DNA of 64,000 nucleotides, taken from assembly GCA_030144725.1 (NCBI GenBank), contig JASKMD010000029.1:10656663-10720662 (forward strand). Direction: 5' to 3'. This DNA is from Haematococcus lacustris (lineage: Eukaryota > Chlorophyta > Chlorophyceae > Chlamydomonadales > Haematococcaceae). Both the position numbers and the translations under genes were made by a program. The notes beneath the pieces were generated by a model that was not told the origin of the DNA, did not search any database, and worked only from the letters and a program-made list of their open reading frames with translations. The first letter of the stretch is position 1. The number at the start of each line of letters is the position of its first letter. Below, in pieces: positions 1 to 11,508 of this stretch.

Positions 1-1146
1 TGATCCTAGCTTGCACCACTGCTCCATTGCCACACCACTGCCAAGAGGCTGCTGCACCCCTGCACAACAACAACATGCACACAAGGGGACATGTGCACAA
101 GAGCACACACCTTACTGATGAAGGACGCACCCACGACGTTCATCTGCAATCAGGCAGGCAACACAGATGTGGTGGAACGTGACGCTATATAGATGAAGCG
201 CGACTGGTGTTGCGTGACTGCTACCACGAAAACGGCGGCTGCACCGCACTGCGACATCGCACCTGGCATAGTGTACGAGTGCAGTCCGGATCCTGCAAGC
301 CTGCGAGCGTGCAAGCCGGCAAACCTGCAAGCCACGAGGCGGCAAGACACATCGCACATCGCTCAATTGCCAGCCGAAGCCACCTACCACCACTAGCGTG
401 CAACGGGCCCTCCTCTGTGGCAGCCACCAGCCAGGCCTTGCCAGTTTCTCGTCGCCTGATCCCGCTTGGGGAAGCAATATGTGTGCTGCCTTGTATCCTA
501 AGGGATGAACGATGCCGCCGTTAGAACTGCTCTACAACACGCAAACTTCGTCACTCGCAAGCTTCACGATTCACTAACTTTGAAAGTTCACTAACCAAGA
601 TAGCGCTTATCCAGACTGTGCTAGGCCTTGTCGGGAACGTACTGCGATGTATTGGCAAAGGCTTGCGTCAAGATTGGCCTTAGTAGGAGGAATGAAGGTG
701 CACTGGCAAGGCCTGGCTGGTGGCTGCCACAGAGGAGGGCCCGTTGCACGCTAGTGGTGGTAGGTGGCTTCGGCTGGCAATTGAGCGATGTGCGATGTGT
801 CTTGCCGCCTCGTGGCTTGCAGGTTTGCCGGCTTGCACGCTCGCAGGCTTGCAGGATCCGGACTGCACTCGTACACTATGCCAGGTGCGATGTCGCAGTG
901 CGGTGCAGCCGCCGTTTTCGTGGTAGCAGTCACGCAACACCAGTCGCGCTTCATCTATATAGCGTCACGTTCCACCACATCTGTGTTGCCTGCCTGATTG
1001 CAGATGAACGTCGTGGGTGCGTCCTTCATCAGTAAGGTGTGTGCTCTTGTGCACATGTCCCCTTGTGTGCATGTTGTTGTTGTGCAGGGGTGCAGCAGCC
1101 TCTTGGCAGTGGTGTGGCAATGGAGCAGTGGTGCAAGCTAGGATCA
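1..1146. repeat. Large palindrome, 445-bp arms
   Basis: Bases 1-445 are the reverse complement of 702-1146 with no length difference; base 1 pairs with base 1146, and translations of the two arms agree residue for residue. The 256-bp centre (446-701) is unique. The left arm reaches the window edge, so the true arms may be longer. Overlapping open frames occur in both arms but are mirror images of each other and I do not regard them as genes. It could be a foldback element, a hairpin-type duplication or an assembly inversion artefact; no target duplication can be tested because the left border is cut. Confidence 0.93.
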
Positions 1147-1337
1147 GCAGCCACGAGGCCGTAGCAACTTGGTGGCAGCCAGCTTACAGGCAGGAGCCAG
1201 CTGACATGCAGCAGCCAGACTCCAGCCTAAATGATCGCAGTAGATGGATGTGATGTATGTAGTTGGATGTAGCAAACATAGAGAAGGTTATTTATGCTCG
1301 TGTTAGGCACTGCTGTAAGCATCATGCACGTTCCTAC

Positions 1338-1855
1338 AATCCCTGCGTCGGTCCCTGCGCTCGTCCCTGCACTCGACCCTGCGCTCATCCCTGCACTCGT
1401 CCCTGCGCTCGTCCCTGCACTCGTCCCTGCGCCCGAAATCCCTGCACTCGTCCCTGCGCTCATCCCTGCACTCGTCCCTGCGCCCGAAATCCCTGCACTC
1501 GTCCCTGCGCTCATCCCTGCACTCGTCCCTGCGCTCGTCCCTGCACTCGTCCCTGCGCCCGAAATCCCTGCACTCGTCCCTGCGCTCGTCCCTGCACTCG
1601 TCCCTGCGCCCGAAATCCCTGCACTCGTCCCTGCGCTCATCCCTGCACTCGTCCCTGCGCTCGTCCCTGCACTCGTCCCTGCGCCCGAAATCCCTGCACT
1701 CGTCCCTGCGCTTATCCCTGCACTCGTCCCTGCGCCCGAAATCCCTGCACTCATCCCTGCACTCGTCCCTGCATCCGTCCCTGCACCCCCCCTTCCATCC
1801 CTGCACTCGTCCCTGCGCCCCCCCCTCCATCCCTGCATCCGTCCCTGCGTGAACG
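1338..1855. repeat. 12/15-bp minisatellite
   Basis: A tandem array built from 12-bp units reading CCCTGCACTCGT and CCCTGCGCTCGT (or CAT), with a 15-bp variant containing CCCGAAAT recurring at regular higher-order spacing. All unit lengths are multiples of three, so long frames stay open on both strands. This explains the apparent Pro/Ala-Leu-Val, Cys-Thr-Arg-Pro and Asp-Glu-Cys-Arg repeat proteins, which I do not call as genes. Confidence 0.9.
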
Positions 1856-2832
1856 CCACGGGCCGCCCAGCCTCCGCCTTTGATTTTTTTGACCTGATTT
1901 CTTTTGGGATGGAATCCTTACATCACAAGCTACTAACTGGCCAAGTTTCAGCCCATTTGGACAAGGTTGACAAAAGCGCAGGGAAAAACGCAGGGACTAA
2001 TTTGTAGGAGTGTGAGCCCACCTCCTACCCATACCTGGAGGGCAATGCCACAGCTCGACCATTTGGACTTACAACGTGCTACTTACTAGGTTAAGCTCCT
2101 CTAAGACAGTGTTACAAACGCTCATACTCAGTTAAGCCAAAAGCACACTTTGGTCTGTGACCCCCAACTCCCTTAGCCGATCTCAGGACCGGGGCCATGC
2201 AGTCAGACACACAACTCCACACCATGACCGAATCAGGACTCGGCTCCTCTGAGAGTTACACTCCCCTACATGCCATCCACCTGCGTGCAAAGTTTCATAG
2301 CTCAACAGCCACCCCACAGCCCCGTGGCCCTGATTCTGCTTGGAGAACATGATGTCACTTTGAAGATGTCAAACTGATAGAGGCCTGGGCTGTTTAACGT
2401 GCGGTTTGTTTTAACAAAAGCGCCAAGGGGTCAAGAACAAACATTTCATGTCGCTTTTCCTCTAGGTGCAACGGGTGCAACATAGTGGAGGACACAGTGG
2501 AGGAGGGGGGGGTGTAACCCGGTGATACCTTAATGTGCGCCGACCCAAATGATGTATTTGGCGAGAGACGAACATGAATATATGCTTCCGTCACCCCGAC
2601 TAGGCGCCCTGCACGCCCGACAGGCATCGCGTTGGGTGTCAGCCGGACATTCCATTTGTGCACAACCAGCTCACTACGCTAGGTAGATGGGGCCACAGCG
2701 ATGCGGCTCACCGTGCCAAGGAGACCCGTCTCGCCGCTGTGAATTGTTCGCGGGCACATGTGGCAGTACGCGGGCAAAGACTCCAATGGCTAGCGCTGAT
2801 GGTCAGATTACGCGGACTAAACCGTGGCCGCC
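1856..2832. other. No gene recognised
   Basis: Unique-looking sequence without a conserved protein. A 90-codon frame on the minus strand (2394-2663) has no recognisable domain and no intron signals that would extend it. Confidence 0.5.
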
Positions 2833-2902
2833 AATGTGACAAACGCTATTGAAAACGATGCGGTATTCAGAGAGTAGTTGCATGAACATTATTAACCCCA
2901 TG
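2833..2902 (+). repeat. Dispersed repeat, copy 1
   Basis: About 70 bp including AATGTGACAAACGCTAT that recurs in reverse orientation at 39340-39409 with scattered substitutions. It is a fragment of an interspersed family whose full length is not visible here. Confidence 0.7.
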
Positions 2903-3199
2903 TTGGGGCGGCCTGAGAGTCAGCCATGTCATCACCCATGCAGCAAATGGTCAGTTCTCTCAGCAGCTCACCACCATGCAGCTGCAGCTTCAAATGAGCA
3001 GCTTCAGCATGCAGCATGCTTGCTCGGAAAGTTGTTGAAGTGGAAGATAGGCAGGATCTCGTGCAAGGTCATGTTTTGGTCATGGAAAGTAGTTAGCACC
3101 AAAGATTGATGAGAAATATGCCGCTAGTTGAAGGGGACAAGGTCATGTGTTATTAGCGCTCACTTTTTGATTTGTGGCTGTTAGTTGCTTAACAGTCAG

Positions 3200-3543
3200 G
3201 CTAGGGAAAACTGGGTACCATGCTGTTCTCCACATCCAGACCACCATTTGCTACCGCGATTGCACCGCTACCTTCAGCGTGCTAAACTAGTGAGCGGCAT
3301 CGATAGAGGCTCATTATGGGTGTTTGTGCCTGAAGTTGTGTCCACGCAATAAGGTCGTTGTAGGGAGCGGTACACATACGTATAAAGGCTAAGGCCGGGG
3401 CCCGTCTCTCTCGCTGGCCAGGTCCGTTCAGTCTTCCTAGCTCCCGCAAAGCTGTGGATGTTAATAACGCCCAAGCTCCAAACCCTCCTATCTGATAATG
3501 AAAAGCTGTTTGCGGCCCGTCCGGCCCGTCCGGCCCTCAACCA
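3200..3543 (-). repeat. Dispersed repeat with partner at 63 kb
   Basis: Read on the minus strand this segment begins ATGGTTGAGGGCCGGACG and runs through AACAGCATGGTACCC. A diverged copy lies at 62965-63360 on the plus strand. In both copies the start of the unit faces a C-rich pentamer array. Protein coding is not evident. Confidence 0.8.
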
Positions 3544-3748
3544 TGAATCATTACATCTAAACTTACATCATGACTTGCTTAGGAAGTTGCTACCCACATC
3601 ATTACCATTACATCATGACATATAACCTATATCAGTACATCAAACTGTCACGTGTTTTGCTGTCAATCACTGCATGGTATAGGAAAGGGCCCTACACACC
3701 CACAGGCAGGGCAGGGCTGGGCAGGGCAAAGCAGGGCAGGGCAGGGCA

Positions 3749-4170
3749 GGGCTGGGCTGGGCTGGGCTGGGCTGGGCTGGGCTGGGCTGGGCTGGGCTGG
3801 GCTGGGCTGGGCTGGGCTGGGCTGGGCTGGGCTGGGCTGGGCTGGGCTGGGCTGGGCTGGGCTGGGCTGGGCTGGGCTGGGCTGGGCTGGGCTGGGCTGG
3901 GCTGGGCTGGGCTGGGCTGGGCTGGGCTGGGCTGGGCTGGGCTGGGCTGGGCTGGGCTGGGCTGGGCTGGGCTGGGCTGGGCTGGGCTGGGCTGGGCTGG
4001 GCTGGGCTGGGCTGGGCTGGGCTGGGCTGGGCTGGGCTGGGCGGCTGCTGCTGCCATTCCTGCTGCAGCTGCTGCCAGTCCTGCTGCTGCTGCTGCCAGT
4101 CCTGCTGCTGTTGCTGCCAGTCTTGGTGCTGCTGCTGCCAGTCCTGCTGTTGCTGCTGCCAGTCTTGCTT
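3749..4170. repeat. (GGGCT)n array and CTG-rich tract
   Basis: About 58 tandem copies of the pentamer GGGCT (3749-4041), preceded by GGGCA variants and followed by a CTG/CTGCCAGTC-rich tract to about 4170. Five-base periodicity keeps most frames open on both strands, so the Gly-Trp-Ala-Gly-Leu type frames are artefacts. Confidence 0.95.
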
Positions 4171-4536
4171 CTCCCGCACTCCTGGCAAATAAGGGCTGGC
4201 TGGCTCGGCAAACTTGCGAGTTGAGGTCTGAGACTTGGTATGTAGGCTGCTGTGACCTAGTGGAGGAGAAGACTCCCTTGGGCCCGTCCCATCCTTTTAT
4301 CGTTGTGGTGCTGCTGGACCATCAGCTGGGCCCTCACCCCGAATTTGGCTAAGGGAGATGGCGCCAACTGACTGAAGTGACTTTTTAAAATTTCCGAGTA
4401 TGAGGAGTTGTCAGGCATCAGAATAGAAGCACAACCTAGTAGGTAGCATGTGCAAAGTCATAGCCAGTAAGGAATGGGGGCCAGTTTACTGAAACCCTGC
4501 ACACGGTTAAATCTCTGTTTGAGGCACAAATAGCCT

Positions 4537-5396
4537 TTGAAACCTTGTGCAGGGTTTCAATTGACCTTGTGCAGGGTTTCGCAAACCTTGTGCAAGGTTT
4601 CAAGACCGTGTGCAGGGTTTTGCCGACCTTGTGCAGGGTTTCGATCCAAGCATTGATTTTTTCTAAGTCAACCCTGACCTTGTGCAAGGTTTCGCTCAGT
4701 GTTGTGAAAATTTCAGATTTTCATTCAGATTTGCAATGAAATTTTTCATCTGAAAACCTGAACGTCTTCACTGAAAATCTGAAAGTGCCGGGTGCTGCCC
4801 CCGGTCAGATCGCAGATCGGGTGTCGCAGAGTGACTGGCAGTGCTGTGATTAACTTGGTTGGCGCCAGCGCGCTATAGCCACAGCGGAAGAAGCGCAAGC
4901 CAGAAAACGCCACAGATGGCGGATCCACGGACAGCATGGACGGCTTGCATCTTTTTAAAATGGCTTGCATGTCTGACCTTTGGCAACCTAAGTATTTCTG
5001 CATTTCAAACAGTGCAGGCCTACAAACAAGTCGCGTTTGAAAGGATAGGCTGAGAACCAGCGGCATCCGCTCAGTTTCACTGATGATGAAACTCTTTCAG
5101 TTTTTCAATGAAACACTTTCATTTTCATTGAAAATCTGAAAATTGAAAATCTGAAAATCTGAAGATTCACAACACTGGTTTCGCTAACCTAGTGCAGGGT
5201 TTCGCCGACCTTGTGCAGGGTCTCGCTCAAAGCCTCGATTTCACCTAAGTCAACCCTGACCTTGTGCAAGGTTTCGCTAACCTAGTGCAGGGTTTTACTG
5301 ACCTTGTGCAGGGTTTCGATCAAAGCATTGATTTCACCTAAGTCAACTCTGACCTCGTGCAGGGTTTCGCTAACCTAGTGCAGGGTCTCGCACTGC
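4537..5396 (+). repeat. Minisatellite split by an insertion
   Basis: Units of about 20-22 bp with core CCTTGTGCAGGGTTTCG occur at 4537-4696 and again at 5178-5396; the 4697-5177 insert interrupts one unit. Removing the insert plus one copy of its 8-bp duplication restores a normal unit (compare 5261-5293). Higher-order units include ATTTCACCTAAGTCAACC. It is not a CRISPR array: the units are contiguous and there are no unique spacers. Confidence 0.9.
4697..5177. mobile_element. Non-autonomous hAT element (MITE), 481 bp
   Basis: The ends are inverted: the left end reads CAGTGTTGTGAA and the right end is its reverse complement TTCACAACACTG, with matching A/T-rich subterminal CAGATTTTC motifs. 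Flanks are a perfect 8-bp direct repeat GTTTCGCT (4689-4696 and 5178-5185). An end beginning CAGTG and an 8-bp target duplication are typical of hAT transposons. The interior has no transposase, so it would have been moved in trans. It sits in a minisatellite that itself contains GTTTCGCT, so the duplication could be partly fortuitous, but the exact abutment to the TIRs argues for insertion. Confidence 0.88.
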
Positions 5397-7435
5397 AGAG
5401 TCAATTATCAATTGTGCATGTGACTTGCATGCATGAGCGCGAAAACTGACGGGCTGGGTATTGGGATCTGCGCCAGCTGCCACCAAGCATGCAGTTGGTG
5501 TGCCATGAGGTCGCGAGGCGCCATGAGAGGAAACCATGTCGACCTCGCACAGCCCGCAGTAATGCAGCAACACGCAACACGCGACACGTCCATCCCAAAC
5601 TCAACAGCAGCGACATCGACAGCGCCCAAATGCGCAGCCTCGCAGCCGGCCATGAAATGCGGGCCAGCTAGCCTTCACAGCCATCAGTCGTCAGCCAAGA
5701 GGCCAGCATGCAGCTCGGTTTCGCAGCCATTAGCGATCAGCGAAAGGAATATGGTATTTGTGATCAAGCACAGAGTTGAGGGCGAACGGCACAAAGGTAG
5801 CTTGCAAAGGTGCGATGCATAGATGCGACTCTGAGGTGCGACCGCGAGGTTGGAGCGTGGCATGTGTCATGTGCCATGTGTTGCTTGAGCAGGTTCAGTG
5901 CCAAGGCGCAGTGGCACCTTCCATCAGCCAGAAGCAGCAACCACAACGGCAACAAGTAGCGGCAGCCAGGGCAAGCCAGGACAAGAGCAAAAGCGTACCC
6001 TCCTCCCTCCTCTCTCTTCCCTCCTCCCTCCTCGCTCTTCCCTCCTCCCTCTTCCCTCCTTCCTACCACACTGCCCACCACCACCTGCCAGACCCCCCAC
6101 TCCCCCTCTCCCTCCCCCTAAGGAATGATCAAGGGACCGCATGGAGCAAGCAGTGAGTGGCTAGCCCCACGCACATAAGTGACCCCTTGTACCCAGCCTA
6201 ACCGCTAGCACGCCCCTTGTTTGCTGCAGGTGTGATGGTCAGCTCAGCAGCCAGAGCGGCAGCAAGGAGCAACATACCTCTTCTCCCTCCTCCCCCTCAC
6301 CTCCTCCCCCTCACCTCCTTCCCTCACACCCCCCTCCTCCTCCTCTCCCTCACCCTTACCCAGGCCAGGAGTGCACATAGTACGCAGGACCCAGGACAGG
6401 ACCCAGGACAGGAGTGCACACCCTCACCCTCACCCTTGGTGGCACCACCTGCCAGACCCACCACTCCCCAGGAGGCGCAACCAAGAGGAGCAGCCAAGAG
6501 GAGCAGGCAGGAGCGGCAGCCAGGAGCAGCAGCTAGGAGCGGCAGCCAGGAGTGGCAGCCAGGAGGCATGGGCAAGGCAAGTGGTTGGCCAAGGCCAAGA
6601 GGCCCATGCCCCCCACAGCCAGGAGGCACAGCCAGGAGGGAGGAGCAGCAGCCAACAAGGAGGCAGCAAGGAGTCAGCAATGGCACATGGAGATAAGAGT
6701 GAGTGGCCAGCCCCTTGCACATCAGTGGCCCCCATTGCCCAGCCTTACCGTGAGCACGCCCCTTGTTGCTTGCAGGTGTGACGGTCACACGCCCACCCCT
6801 CGCCCACCCCACCCCTCCCCTATCCCACCCCACCCCACCCCACCCCACCCCAGCAAACGGTGAGTGGCCAGCATGAAGCAGATTTGTGGCTCTTGGTACC
6901 AAGCCTGATGGCTAGCATGCCCCTTGTTTGCTGCAGGTCTAATGGTCACACCCTTCCCTTGTCCTTCCCCTTACCCACAAACTCACCCGTGTCGCTCCGC
7001 TTCCCCCCTCCTGCGCTACACTGCATCCCCTCCCCTACCTTACCCTCACCTTACCCCACTTCCACCACCACCTCCCAGGCCATCAATAGCAGCCTAGGGC
7101 AGCAGCCCGGAGCAGCAGCCTGGAGTGGCAACTAGGAGTGGCAGCCATGAGGTGGTACATGACGTGTGTAGCCATGAGCCAGCTGCCATGTGGCAGGTGT
7201 GGCAAGGCATGAGCAACAAGGAGCCTTAAGAGAGCAACAAGGAGCCAGCTGCTATGGGGCAGGTGGTGCAAGGCATGATCAGCCAAGAGGCAGCTGCAGC
7301 GCGGCTGGTGCACCCTTCCCCCCATCACCACCACCACCTCCTAGCTGACACGCCCAACATCTCACCCTTTCTGCTTTGAAGCAACAGTTCTGGCAAAAAA
7401 CCCTGCTGCCCAAGTACCTGGAGCAGGGGTACAAC
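5397..7435. other. Low-complexity region, no firm gene
   Basis: The tract contains CAGCCAGGAG-type and CCTCC-type low-complexity blocks and three intron-like repeats (listed separately). Just before the gap, 7376-7435 reads as an exon-like segment (FWQKTLLPKYLEQGY) running into the N run; I cannot assign it to a family. Confidence 0.4.
6153..6936 (+). repeat. Three 77-bp intron-like repeats
   Basis: Segments 6153-6229, 6699-6775 and 6860-6936 are each exactly 77 bp. Each starts GTGAGTGG and ends with a pyrimidine/TGC-rich tract and CAG, and they are similar to one another, including GCACGCCCCTTGT (GCATGCCCCTTGT in the third). The base order fits short spliceosomal introns with a 5' GTGAGT and 3' GCAG. 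Similarity continues a little way into the flanks (GGTGTGATGGTCA), so they may be products of local segmental duplication rather than independent intron insertions. Confidence 0.6.
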
Positions 7436-7935
7436 NNNNNNNNNNNNNNNNNNNNNNNNNNNNNNNNNNNNNNNNNNNNNNNNNNNNNNNNNNNNNNNNN
7501 NNNNNNNNNNNNNNNNNNNNNNNNNNNNNNNNNNNNNNNNNNNNNNNNNNNNNNNNNNNNNNNNNNNNNNNNNNNNNNNNNNNNNNNNNNNNNNNNNNNN
7601 NNNNNNNNNNNNNNNNNNNNNNNNNNNNNNNNNNNNNNNNNNNNNNNNNNNNNNNNNNNNNNNNNNNNNNNNNNNNNNNNNNNNNNNNNNNNNNNNNNNN
7701 NNNNNNNNNNNNNNNNNNNNNNNNNNNNNNNNNNNNNNNNNNNNNNNNNNNNNNNNNNNNNNNNNNNNNNNNNNNNNNNNNNNNNNNNNNNNNNNNNNNN
7801 NNNNNNNNNNNNNNNNNNNNNNNNNNNNNNNNNNNNNNNNNNNNNNNNNNNNNNNNNNNNNNNNNNNNNNNNNNNNNNNNNNNNNNNNNNNNNNNNNNNN
7901 NNNNNNNNNNNNNNNNNNNNNNNNNNNNNNNNNNN
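7436..7935. other. Scaffold gap, 500 N
   Basis: Exactly 500 N, a conventional placeholder for a gap of unknown size. A VIP1 exon begins directly after it. Confidence 0.99.
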
Positions 7936-10888
7936 AAGGCCGCTGCCCTGAGGGTGAGGAGGGCGGTGAGGGGGGGGGAGGAGGAGGCGGGGGCGGTGGA
8001 GGCAGAGACGCTGCACCGCCTGTGCCCCACGTGAGCCCCCCCCACACCCCCCCGCACACCCCACAGCACAGCCTCCCTCCCCTCTCCTGCCCCCCGCCCT
8101 GCCCTCCTCCCAAACGTCCTGTTCCTCCGCTGACCCTCACCCCTCTGCACAGTTCTTCCGCTCCCACTACTACCCCCCTCCCCTCAACTCCCCCCTGCAC
8201 CCCCCCCCCCCCCTCTCCCTTGCTTTGCAGTCATGCTTGCATAGCTGAACCTGGGACTCATGCGCCCACTGTTATCAACCCCACCCCCCTCGGCTGCCAG
8301 TGCCTCTGGTCGCTCAGCCCCACCTACCCCCCACTGCACCACGGCCTCCTGCACCCCCTGGAGGAACTTCCCCCCCCCCAAACCCTCCATGCCACCCCCA
8401 CTGCTGCCCTCCCTCCCTCCTGCCGCCACCCCCGCCTACAGCTATGCGAGTGACATCAACTCGCCGCTGAGGCACGTGCGCACGCGTATCTACTTCACGT
8501 CAGAGAGCCACATCCACTCCCTAGTCAACGTGTTCAGGTGCAGGGCAGGGCAGGGCAGGGCCAGGGCTGAGGGGCCACAGGGAGGGCAGGGCAGGGGAGG
8601 GGGAGGGGAGGGGGGATCCCACCAAGCCAGGCCAGGCCAAGCCAGGCCAGGGCAGCTGGTGGGAGGTCTAGGCCAACAGCGCAGCCTGCGGTGCAGTGCG
8701 GCTCAGGGGCTGCCCACAGTCTGGAGGGCTACTCCCGCTCCTCATGCTCCTAGGGCGGGCAGGTGGCAGGCGGCAGGGCGAGGGCAGGGCGGGGTGAGGA
8801 GGAGGGCGGGTGCAGCTGCAGCTGTGAGTCACAGACTTCACCCCAGGCATGTCCATGGCTCCCTTCACTGCGCTGGCACAGGCCAAAGCAAGGCCAAAGC
8901 AAGGAGCAGGTTGTGGGTTCAATCCCTCACCACCCCTGTGTTTCTCTCGTTGTTTTTTCACGAGCACTGCTTGGCCGCCGCAGGTTCGCCAGCCTACGAG
9001 AAGGGTACGAGGGTCCCCCCTTAGTGGCTGGCAGTGGCCAGGAGCTTCTGGACAGCACCCCGGAGTTTGACTACCTGACACACATTGTGCTGCGCATGTA
9101 CGAGAACAAGGCGGTGTGTGCACAGGGTCAGGGGCAGAGGGCGAGCAGGCTGCGCAGCCTAGCCTGACCTGACCTGCCCATAGACACCTTGACATCACCC
9201 GCCTGGCGCATGGTCCTGGCCCCTCAGCTGTCACCTCAGGCCCGGCACCACCCTGATTACCCTCACTCCCTTCATCGCGAAACCTCGGTGTCAGCGGGCG
9301 GAGCTGGGCGGAGCTAGGCAGAGAGCTGGGTAGTTCTTAACTTCAAGTTTTGGGACGACAACAGGGAAGGTGTGCCCCTGCTGTTGACCCCGAGGGGGGG
9401 TAGGGGGGTGTTTCCAGGGCCTGCAGGGGGGATGCCCCGAGCGCTGCTGTCCTGCTGCTGTGCACCGGCTCCTGCTGGCTGCTGCCTGGCCAGGTGCCAG
9501 TGGACAGCAGCCAGCGCTTCCGTGTGGAGGTGCTGCTGAGCCCGGGGGCGGCCTACGACCCAACCCTGGTGCACCCCCCACGCCATGCGTTGCCCACTGT
9601 GCCGCGCGTGCACCTCAACGCAGGTGAGGGCCTGCCCACCACCCTCCACCCTCCACCCTCCACCCTCCACCCTCCACCCTCCACCCTCCACCCTCCACCC
9701 TCCACCCTCCACCCTCCACCCTCCACCCTCCACCCTCCACCCTCCACCCTCCACCCTCCACCCTCCACCCTCCACCCTCTGCCTCCTCAGCCAGGGGGCA
9801 GTCCACAGCTGACATGTCTGTAGTGAAGTCACTCAACCAATGGCTGTGAGCCGCGGTGGACTGGCTACCTTGTGGGCCCACCTATTTGCCCATCCCACAC
9901 GTGCAGCCCAGTCGGCGCAGCACGTGCCTCAACCTCACCAAGGCTTATCTAATGAGATTTTTCTTTTTGTCAGTGTTGTCCGCCTGCGTCCTCACGTGGC
10001 CCAGGCACGGCAGAGACGCTAGCCGAGCTTGAGGAGCTGTTGGCGCCCTTTTCCACAGCTCGCAAGGTGAGCGGCGACTCAACCCACGGCGGAGTGGAGC
10101 ATGACGGTTGACGGGCGGGTGAGCGTGCGGTGACAGTCAAACTTGCTCCTGACAGCACCTGCCGATCCTGTGCAGGTGTCCCCCTCTATCTACGCGCTGC
10201 AAGTGGCCCTGAAGGCGCCCTCTGCCTTTGTCAGTCGCAACGGCTCTGCCGCGGCTCTTGGCTCCCACGCTTCAAACACCCTGCACGCCGCGCCAGGGAC
10301 GACACCGGGCGGCGCCTCGCTCCTTGCCTTAAACAATTCCACGTCTATGGGACGTGTCTCCTTCCACAGCCACCACCATAGCGCGGGTACTGGGGCGGAC
10401 TTGCGAGAGGTAAGCGGATTTGCCAAACTTCCCCCCCCACCTTTCTCACCTCATGACAGAGTTTTCCGTTTGGCGTTCGCGGATCTTTCGTCATGTGCGG
10501 GTCGTTTGCTTTGTTGGTTCAGGCGGCTGGGCCTACCGTTGGAAGCGTGACGCGCGAAGGTGGGAGCGCTGAGGGTCTCTTAACGGCTGCAGGTGCCAGC
10601 CTGCTTGCGCAGCAGGAGCAAGGCATGTTGTTGGGGCGAGGCGGGCACAGTGGGCGCAGCAGCCTGGGCTCGAGCGGCCGTCATGGACCGAATGCTCTAG
10701 AAGGTGATGCGACCGGGCAGCACAGCGCCGCGGAGGTTGGGGCGGTGGGCGTGGGCGGCGTCATGATGTGTGGGGTGGCGCGCGCAGTCAGCACACCGGC
10801 TCCACTGGTCAGCGCAACAAACCCGGTTCGGGTAGTGGGTGCGTTAGGGATGGCGGCGGTGGGCGAGGCAGACGAGGAATGTACGTAA
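7936..10888 (+). CDS. VIP1: VIP1-type PP-IP5 kinase/phosphatase, C-terminal part
   Basis: This is the C-terminal half of the histidine-acid-phosphatase-like domain of a bifunctional inositol hexakisphosphate/diphosphoinositol-pentakisphosphate kinase (VIP1/PPIP5K), which makes and breaks inositol pyrophosphates in the cytosol. Exons with matching GT-AG phase: 7936-8030 (5' end lost in the gap), 8442-8537, 8984-9113, 9494-9623, 10005-10066, 10176-10409, 10523-10888; 370 residues to a TAA. Recognised blocks are ETLHRL...RHVRTRIYFTSESHIHSL, EFDYLTHIVLRMYENK and RFRVEVLLSPGA, in the same order as in plant VIP1. The last two exons are Ser/Gly/Ala-rich and not conserved. No frame breaks were seen. 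The missing N-terminal part is found on the opposite strand at 41834-51967, suggesting a misoriented contig. Confidence 0.93.
9640..9778. repeat. (CCCTCCA)n heptamer array
   Basis: About 19 tandem copies of CCCTCCA inside the VIP1 intron 9624-10004. The Gly-Trp-Arg-Val-Glu frames on the minus strand come from this array and are not genes. Confidence 0.95.
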
Positions 10889-11432
10889 GATGCTGCGCCT
10901 TACTAGTGTTTAATGCAGGGCACCCTCCCCCTAAGGACGTCGACTGGCGCGCTGTAGGGCGCAAAACAATACCTGCCATGTTTATGCACGAGCCAGGAAG
11001 GTGAAGCTTGCTGATCGGATTGCTTCCGCCCACGAATGTTTCGCGTCGATAGGATGGCTGCGGAAAAGAAATACAAGAGCGCTGACCCCTCGGATGCTCG
11101 TGCCTTCGCACAGTATGCAGTTGACAGCCGCAAAGCTCAATGAATGACTAGACCCGCAGAAGCTCAATGGCGACCCTGCGACACTGTACATGTCGGAGGC
11201 GGGGCAGGGCGGGGCGGAGTTATTGAGAGCGCCTGAGGCTCACTGGTGGGATGGACCATGAATGAGCAAATCAGGATTTTAACAGGAAAACCAGGGAATA
11301 AACAGGAAATCAAAAACCAATTAGCGGTTTACCCAAATGCAACTCCAGGTTAGGGTGACATGTCTGCAGCTTTGCTCTAGAGCAGCATAGGATAAAACAT
11401 ACATCTTTGCGCTTGCCGGTCAGGCGCCCCCA
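10889..11432. other. VIP1 3' flank, no gene recognised
   Basis: Sequence between the VIP1 stop and the left terminus of element X. No conserved protein or RNA gene seen. Confidence 0.5.
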
Positions 11433-11508
11433 GTCAGGTCCCACAGGTCTCTTTGGCAAAATGTACCGAGAGCCATTTGTTGCCGCGTTTACACGGCCGT
11501 GATCAGCG

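Noticed and set aside
1227..2007. Four overlapping repeat-protein frames of 175-237 codons
   Set aside because: Units of 12 and 15 bp keep several frames open on both strands; composition simply mirrors the unit.
3570..4352. Gly-Trp-Ala-Gly-Leu and Pro-Ala-Gln repeat frames
   Set aside because: Artefact of the GGGCT pentamer; no start context, no domain outside the array.
4537..5396. CRISPR-like spaced repeats
   Set aside because: Units are contiguous and degenerate with no unique spacers, and the surrounding genes are eukaryotic with spliceosomal introns.
7279..8200. Long minus-strand frames across the gap
   Set aside because: Most of their length is N; the flanking parts are antisense to VIP1 and low complexity.
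8915..8945. T-arm-like GTGGGTTCAATCCC
   Set aside because: No cloverleaf around it; it lies in a VIP1 intron.
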